Source: CAVTJX01 sp963735175 (lineage in GTDB: Bacteria; Electryoneota; RPQS01). Taken from it: a stretch of DNA of 64,000 nucleotides. Below the pieces are notes generated by a model. The model had not been told where the DNA came from. It made no database searches and worked only from the letters and a program-made list of their open reading frames with translations. A program made the position numbers and the translations under genes. The stretch lies in NCBI GenBank assembly GCA_963735175.1, contig CAVTJX010000015.1, positions 310,001 to 374,000 on the forward strand, in the 5' to 3' direction. This document shows positions 59,958-64,000 of this stretch, one piece after another (positions within the stretch are counted from its first letter, which is position 1; every line of letters starts with the position of its first letter).

Positions 59958-60734
59958 TCCGCGACCCCCGACAACTCCATGTGCAGCTTACATAGCGCAT
60001 AGCTCGTGAATCGCCGCGTGTCGCTCTCTGCGATCTTGTTGTTCGTTTCCTTGTTCTTCTTGCCATACCAACTCGCCGCGAACTTCTGGATCAGGTCTCC
60101 CGAATCGTGGCAGTACCGGTCAATTCCCCGATGGAACCCCTCGATGCTATCCACCGACTCAAGGGCTTTTCCTACCCCAACGTAGTTGGCAACTTCCTTG
60201 TCTGCCACGAAACGAACCGCTGCGCTCATAAATTCAGCGAAGAATTGGCGGGCAACCAGTCCAAACCTATCTCCGTTCGCGGCATACTGACACGCGCCAC
60301 GGATCTCATCCAAGCCCGCCCCGAATAGCCCTGTGGCACGCTCCGCAATCGTGGCCGTAATCACGGACTGCAAGGATCGCTGGGCTATAGCCGAAAATAT
60401 ACTCTGCGAACCCCTTGCCTTGGCCTCTGCTTGAATCAGACGGGTGATCTTGGTCACGAATTCAGCACCCGAAGTCCCAGCGTGAACCTCAATCCCCATT
60501 CGGCCTAATTCGCCGACAAAGTCACGGCTTTGGGCTGCATTCAGTATCCGAATGAGTGTCCAGAGGCAATAGTTCACCGCTGGGTCTCGGCCGAAGACCC
60601 TCAAATCGTTTTGCTGACGCCCTCGCCGTTGCACTGGCGATGGCTGTAGGATCAGCAGCCTGGTCAGTGAAGGCATCAAACACAGCCACCCAATGCCCCC
60701 GCCTGGGGAGACGGCCTAGTCTAATGTGCCCCAC
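59954..60734 (-). CDS. QatB-like protein of the same two-gene unit, frameshifted
   Basis: About 259 residues after repair. It starts with GTG at 60734 (MGHIRLGRLPRRGHWVAVF), with GGAGG nine bases upstream. A surplus A in the AAAA run near 60612 shifts into NDLRVFGRDPAVNYCLWTL. The rest is Ala-rich and helical (AERATGLFGAGLDEIRGACQ, ADKEVANYVGVGKALES, FHRGIDRYCHDSGDLIQKFA). The length, the MG start, the helical composition and the position before a QueC-like gene recall QatB of the qatABCD system, but I cannot prove homology by eye. Neither a QatA ATPase nor a QatD nuclease gene is nearby. Translation is coupled to the fusion gene. Confidence 0.7.
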
Positions 60735-61276
60735 AACAGGTGTCCTCCACGTTTATTAATTGACGCGAGTATGCACGGTCGGGTCGACGGTTATCGTAAA
60801 TACTGGTGCTTAAGCACGTTAATTTGTTCTCATTATTACTTGGGCCAACGTGAGTTCGCGTTCTATCCGTCGTATGCCCAAATACAATCTGGGCTGGCAA
60901 TGCCATTTTGAGTCGCAATTACTCATTGCCGCCCGGTTTTCGCCCAAATTGCCACATCGTGCAATATATCTAAAGCGAGCGGGATTGTCAAGCTCAATGA
61001 GGCCGGGACAAGAAGAAGCCGTCCAACGCTGGGCGGCTTTCGCATTCTCGGATAGTCTGATGGGGAATCTTGTTTCTGGTCGGTCCGGAGGCGCATGACG
61101 GGCGGTTCACGAACCGCCCCTACGGACCAAAACACGCGCGGGGAGCGGAATTCCCTGATCCCCCGGATCAAGTCCGGGGCCGGGGCAGGCTCCCGCGCGG
61201 CGACCGGTTTTGCGAGAGCCGCAGAGAAGCCGAGATCCCCTTCCTTCGTCAGGGCATGCTTCACCCGAAGACGGGT
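60735..61276. other. Intergenic region with clustered palindromes
   Basis: A 542-base gap between the QatB-like gene and hemW. The half nearest 60735 is AT-rich and holds the promoter of the two-gene unit. The half nearest hemW is full of short palindromes, including the fourth GTAGGG element (61100-61123) and CCCCGGA/TCCGGGG at 61161-61179. It ends with text resembling common intergenic repeat motifs (TTCAGGATGACA). Confidence 0.6.
61100..61123 (-). repeat. GTAGGG-headed palindromic repeat, copy 4
   Basis: On the minus strand GTAGGGGC leads into arms GGGCGGTTC / GAACCGCCC with a two-base centre. It has the same layout as the copies at 15073, 15105 and 33764 but a different stem sequence. 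Confidence 0.7.
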
Positions 61277-62479
61277 TCAGGATGACACGCGGGGGAATGG
61301 TTTCGCTGTTCTTCGTTCTTCGTTCTTCGTTTGCGGCAATCCTTCAAACAAAAAGAGCAGCACGCTGTTCTCGCGGAACCAGCCCGCCGGAGTCAGCGAC
61401 AAATGCACGTCATCCAACACGGACAATCCGGCGGGCAGTTCGCGTGCGCGTTGCCAGAGAGCGTGCGTGGCTTCCTCGCCGAGTTTTGTGAGGGCATCGC
61501 TTTTCAAAATTCCGTCCACGCGGCGGAGGGAATTCGAGATCCACTCTTCCTGCTGCTCGCGTGGGGTGTTGGTGTGCGATTCGGCCACCGGCAACTTGCC
61601 GACTTCGATGTCGGCAAAGTAGCGGTGGATGTCCGCGACGTTCGAGAAACGTAACAAGTTACCATTATACGAGTGCGCGGACGCTCCCAGACCCAAATAG
61701 GGCCGGTTTGTCCAGTAAGCCTGATTATGGACCGCGCGATAACCGGGGAGGGCGAAGTTCGAGACTTCATAATGTTCGTAACCCTCCCGCGTGAGGGTCC
61801 GGTTGATTTCTAAATATAAATCCGCCTCCAAATCGGCACTCAGCGGCACGAGTTTTCCACTGGCCCGCCAGCGGTCAAATGGCGTCCCTGCATGGAATTC
61901 CAGATTGTACAGCGAGACATGCTGGGGCCGCAGCGCTAAAAGACATGCTAAATCGGCGCGCAATTCCTCAAGGTTCTCCCCCGGCAGACCGAAAATAAGA
62001 TCAAGGGACAGATGCCCCAGGGTTTCCTCACGGGCATACCTCACCGCGTCCAGGATTTCCTGCGCCGTGTGGTCGCGGAAGAGTAATTTCAATTTTCGTT
62101 CCGCGAACGACTGCGCGCCGAGCGAGAATCGGTTGACGCCCGCATCCCGCCACCCGGCGGCAATTTCGTTTGAAATCGTGCCGGGATTGGCCTCGATTGT
62201 GATTTCTGCTTCCGGAGCAATGCCCCAGAGTTCGCGCACACGTGCGAGTAGGGCGGCAATTTCCTCCGGCGGATGCAGCGACGGCGTGCCACCGCCGAAA
62301 TAAACCGTGGCTGCAGGTCCTGAAAACTCAGGATATTGCCTGTGTGCCAGGACCATTTCCCGAAGGACTGCCTCCACATACCGTTCCCGCTCGCCACGCT
62401 GCGGAACGCGCTTGAAGAAGTCACAATAAGGACATTTGCGTCGACAATAGGGCAAATGAATATAGAAATGCGATGGCAT
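61277..62479 (-). CDS. hemW: HemW-like radical SAM protein (coproporphyrinogen III oxidase-like)
   Basis: A 400-residue radical SAM protein. The cluster motif is YIHLPYCRRKCPYCDFFKRV (CxxxCxxC), then TVYFGGGTPSLHPPEE, IEANPGTISNEIAAGWRDAG, RFSLGAQSF and DLIFGLPGENLEEL. These mark the HemN/HemW family. HemW proteins are now seen as heme chaperones rather than oxidases; the extra N-terminal tyrosine and C-terminal residues that define true HemN were not recognised. The last 15 residues (TKNEERRTAKPFPRVSS) are encoded by a GAAGAACGA direct repeat and an intergenic repeat, so the native C terminus may be eroded. Confidence 0.9.
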   Translation of the reverse strand: MPSHFYIHLPYCRRKCPYCDFFKRVPQRGERERYVEAVLREMVLAHRQYPEFSGPAATVYFGGGTPSLHPPEEIAALLARVRELWGIAPEAEITIEANPGTISNEIAAGWRDAGVNRFSLGAQSFAERKLKLLFRDHTAQEILDAVRYAREETLGHLSLDLIFGLPGENLEELRADLACLLALRPQHVSLYNLEFHAGTPFDRWRASGKLVPLSADLEADLYLEINRTLTREGYEHYEVSNFALPGYRAVHNQAYWTNRPYLGLGASAHSYNGNLLRFSNVADIHRYFADIEVGKLPVAESHTNTPREQQEEWISNSLRRVDGILKSDALTKLGEEATHALWQRARELPAGLSVLDDVHLSLTPAGWFRENSVLLFLFEGLPQTKNEERRTAKPFPRVSS

Positions 62480-62635
62480 CAGAATTGCTCAAAAGTTGTT
62501 GGATCAGTAGGTTAAATCAATCGTTTCGGGCATTAGATCTATTGTCTGTTACAGTTAGATTGAGTACACTCTTTCAGCCTTGTTCCGTTATGACAACTTG
62601 TAGCGGCAAGCTTTGCCTTTGACTTACCTGGACTT

Positions 62636-64000
62636 ATGAGCGCCGAACCTCTTAAGCACAACTTCCAAGCACCGACATCAGAATCCCCGGATTCGCCGGC
62701 GAGTTCACGCCCCACTGCGCCCGTTAGAGGACCCAGCGCGGCGCGAGGACTTGCGAGCCTCATGGAATCGTTTTTGAATGGATCCGCGTTCAAGCGGGCC
62801 GGCGTGCCCACGCGCACCGTACCGGTTGACGCCGTTGAAGAAGCCCCCGAGCTGCTCGATCTGCTGCTCGAAGGCCCGGACGCCGTACTCGTTTTACACC
62901 GCGAACAGGGCGAGGTCGTGGAAGTGAATCACCGGTTCTGCGAATGGACCGGCAAGAGCCGCGAGCAGGTGGTGGGGCAGCGGTTCCTCAGTCTGTTCCC
63001 CGAATCGGAACGCAAAGCCGCGCGGACGCTGTTCGAAGACGCGGGCGCGGGCGGCGTGCATGTGATCGAGTTGCCCAGCGGCGCCGACGGCATTCGCGCG
63101 CGGCTCGTGGAATTCACCTCCGCGCAATCGAAATCCGGCTCCGGCAATTTTGCGGTGTTGACGGGCCGCGACGTGGGCGAACGCGCGGCGACCGAGCGCT
63201 ATTTGCGCGCGGAACGCGACCGTCTCGGATTGTTCATCCGCGCGATGCGCGATTCGCTCGTGCTGCTCTCGCCCACCGGCGACATTCTCTTCGCTAATCC
63301 GGCCGCCGAGCAGATGTTCGAATCCTACGAACTGCCGATCATCTGCCATCGCTGGCTGCAGGAATTTTCCAAGAACGACAAGAGCGATTTACAGGGACTG
63401 GCCTCGGCTTACGAAGGGCTGACGCTGGAACTCGCGGGCAACGACGGCCGCGTCTTTTTAGTAACGCGCAGCTTCCTGTTTGAATCGGGCCATAAAGCCA
63501 TGGTCATGCTGATGGCCAAGGACATGACCGATCAGAGCCTGATCGAGAAGCAGAATCACCAACTCGAAATCGAACTTATCCGCGAGAGCAAACTGGCCGA
63601 ATTCGGCGCGCTGGCCGCGGGGATCGCGCATAATCTGAACGGGCCGTTGACCGGCATTCTTCGGCTTCTGCGACCTGATGGAGATTCGCCAGCCGGGACA
63701 GATGGAGATCTTGCAGATCCGGCAGCAGGCCGTGGTGATGAAAGATATCGTGGCGAATCTCCTGCAGAAGTCACGCAGCGAGCGCGAGAGCCAGCCGCAA
63801 GACCTGTTCATCGAGGACATCATCCGCACGGAGCTGCGGTTCCTCGAAGCGAACCTGTTCTTCAAGCACCAGATCAAGAAGGTGATCGAACTCAATCCCG
63901 ATTCGCCGCCGCTGCACGGAATCTATATCGACTTTTCGCAGGTGATCGGCAATTTACTGCGCAACGCCATCGACGCGATGTACAAGAGCGCGGTTCGCAC
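62636..64000 (+). CDS. PAS-domain sensor histidine kinase, partial and frameshifted
   Basis: The frame opens at ATG 62636 (MSAEPLKHNFQAPTSESPDS) and runs off the right edge. After a Pro/Ser-rich start come two PAS-like regions, AVLVLHREQGEVVEVNHRFC with WTGKSREQVVGQRF, and DSLVLLSPTGDILFANPAAE. A coiled linker and the HisKA box ESKLAEFGALAAGIAHNLNG follow, in which the phosphorylated His is clear. One indel near 63655-63662 shifts the frame after GPLTGI into FCDLMEIRQPGQMEILQIR. The N box begins VIGNLLRNAIDAMYKS at the edge. No membrane segment was seen, so it is likely cytoplasmic. Its response regulator would be downstream. Confidence 0.87.
   Translation, partial: MSAEPLKHNFQAPTSESPDSPASSRPTAPVRGPSAARGLASLMESFLNGSAFKRAGVPTRTVPVDAVEEAPELLDLLLEGPDAVLVLHREQGEVVEVNHRFCEWTGKSREQVVGQRFLSLFPESERKAARTLFEDAGAGGVHVIELPSGADGIRARLVEFTSAQSKSGSGNFAVLTGRDVGERAATERYLRAERDRLGLFIRAMRDSLVLLSPTGDILFANPAAEQMFESYELPIICHRWLQEFSKNDKSDLQGLASAYEGLTLELAGNDGRVFLVTRSFLFESGHKAMVMLMAKDMTDQSLIEKQNHQLEIELIRESKLAEFGALAAGIAHNLNGPLTGILRLLRPDGDSPAGTDGDLADPAAGRGDERYRGESPAEVTQRAREPAARPVHRGHHPHGAAVPRSEPVLQAPDQEGDRTQSRFAAAARNLYRLFAGDRQFTAQRHRRDVQERGSH

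Overview
The window looks like a chromosomal segment of a strictly anaerobic, GC-rich bacterium, probably of the Fibrobacterota-Chlorobiota-Bacteroidota (FCB) superphylum or a related candidate phylum. The placement is inference. It rests on four large exported beta-propeller-type proteins, three of which end in a Por/type-IX-like C-terminal domain (YPNPFN followed by a terminal LLK), and on the all-ferredoxin energy metabolism. No rRNA, tRNA, CRISPR array or phage was seen.

Layout. 1-5854 (minus): complex I genes nuoA-B-C-D-H-I-J-K-L; nuoL runs off the left edge and no nuoE/F/G is in this operon. 6270-12044 (minus): korDABC 2-oxoacid:ferredoxin oxidoreductase, nfnA/nfnB transhydrogenase and a hotdog thioesterase. 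12769-17348: exported BNR-repeat and LVIVD-repeat proteins, convergent around a strong terminator. 17967-22862 (minus): pyruvate:ferredoxin oxidoreductase, a dihydroorotate-dehydrogenase-like protein and a ferredoxin. 23383-27693: exported FG-GAP protein, methyltransferase, glycosyltransferase and an orphan sorting-domain remnant. 27786-29953 (minus): chemoreceptor and CheW. 30876-33680 (plus): a second 2-oxoacid:ferredoxin oxidoreductase with fused beta and gamma subunits. 33836-38661: small accessory genes and a second LVIVD protein. 38834-55556 (minus): one long cluster, hdrC-hdrB-hdrA(N half)-nuoE-nuoF-[nuoG-like/hdrA C half]-mvhD-mvhG-mvhA-maturation protease-nickel transporter-hypF-C-D-E-A-B. 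56023-57132: membrane polyferredoxin. 57747-60734 (minus): a two-gene unit with a QueC-like/nucleosidase fusion, a plausible defence system. 61277-62479: hemW-like radical SAM gene. 62636-64000 (plus): sensor histidine kinase, cut by the right edge.

How they fit together. 2-Oxoacids are oxidised by three ferredoxin-linked oxidoreductases. Reduced ferredoxin can feed NfnAB (NADPH), the complex I lacking its NADH module (ion pumping) and the Hdr-Nuo-Mvh complex, which joins H2, NAD(H), ferredoxin and a disulfide-type acceptor through flavin-based electron bifurcation. The hyp genes, the protease and the nickel transporter mature the [NiFe] centre.

Caveat: about 30 single-base frameshifts break otherwise well-conserved genes, several in short homopolymers. 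I read most as sequence errors and give reconstructed gene spans. The two most interesting items are the QueC-nucleosidase fusion with its QatB-like partner, and the split HdrA whose C half is fused to a NuoG-like ferredoxin domain.
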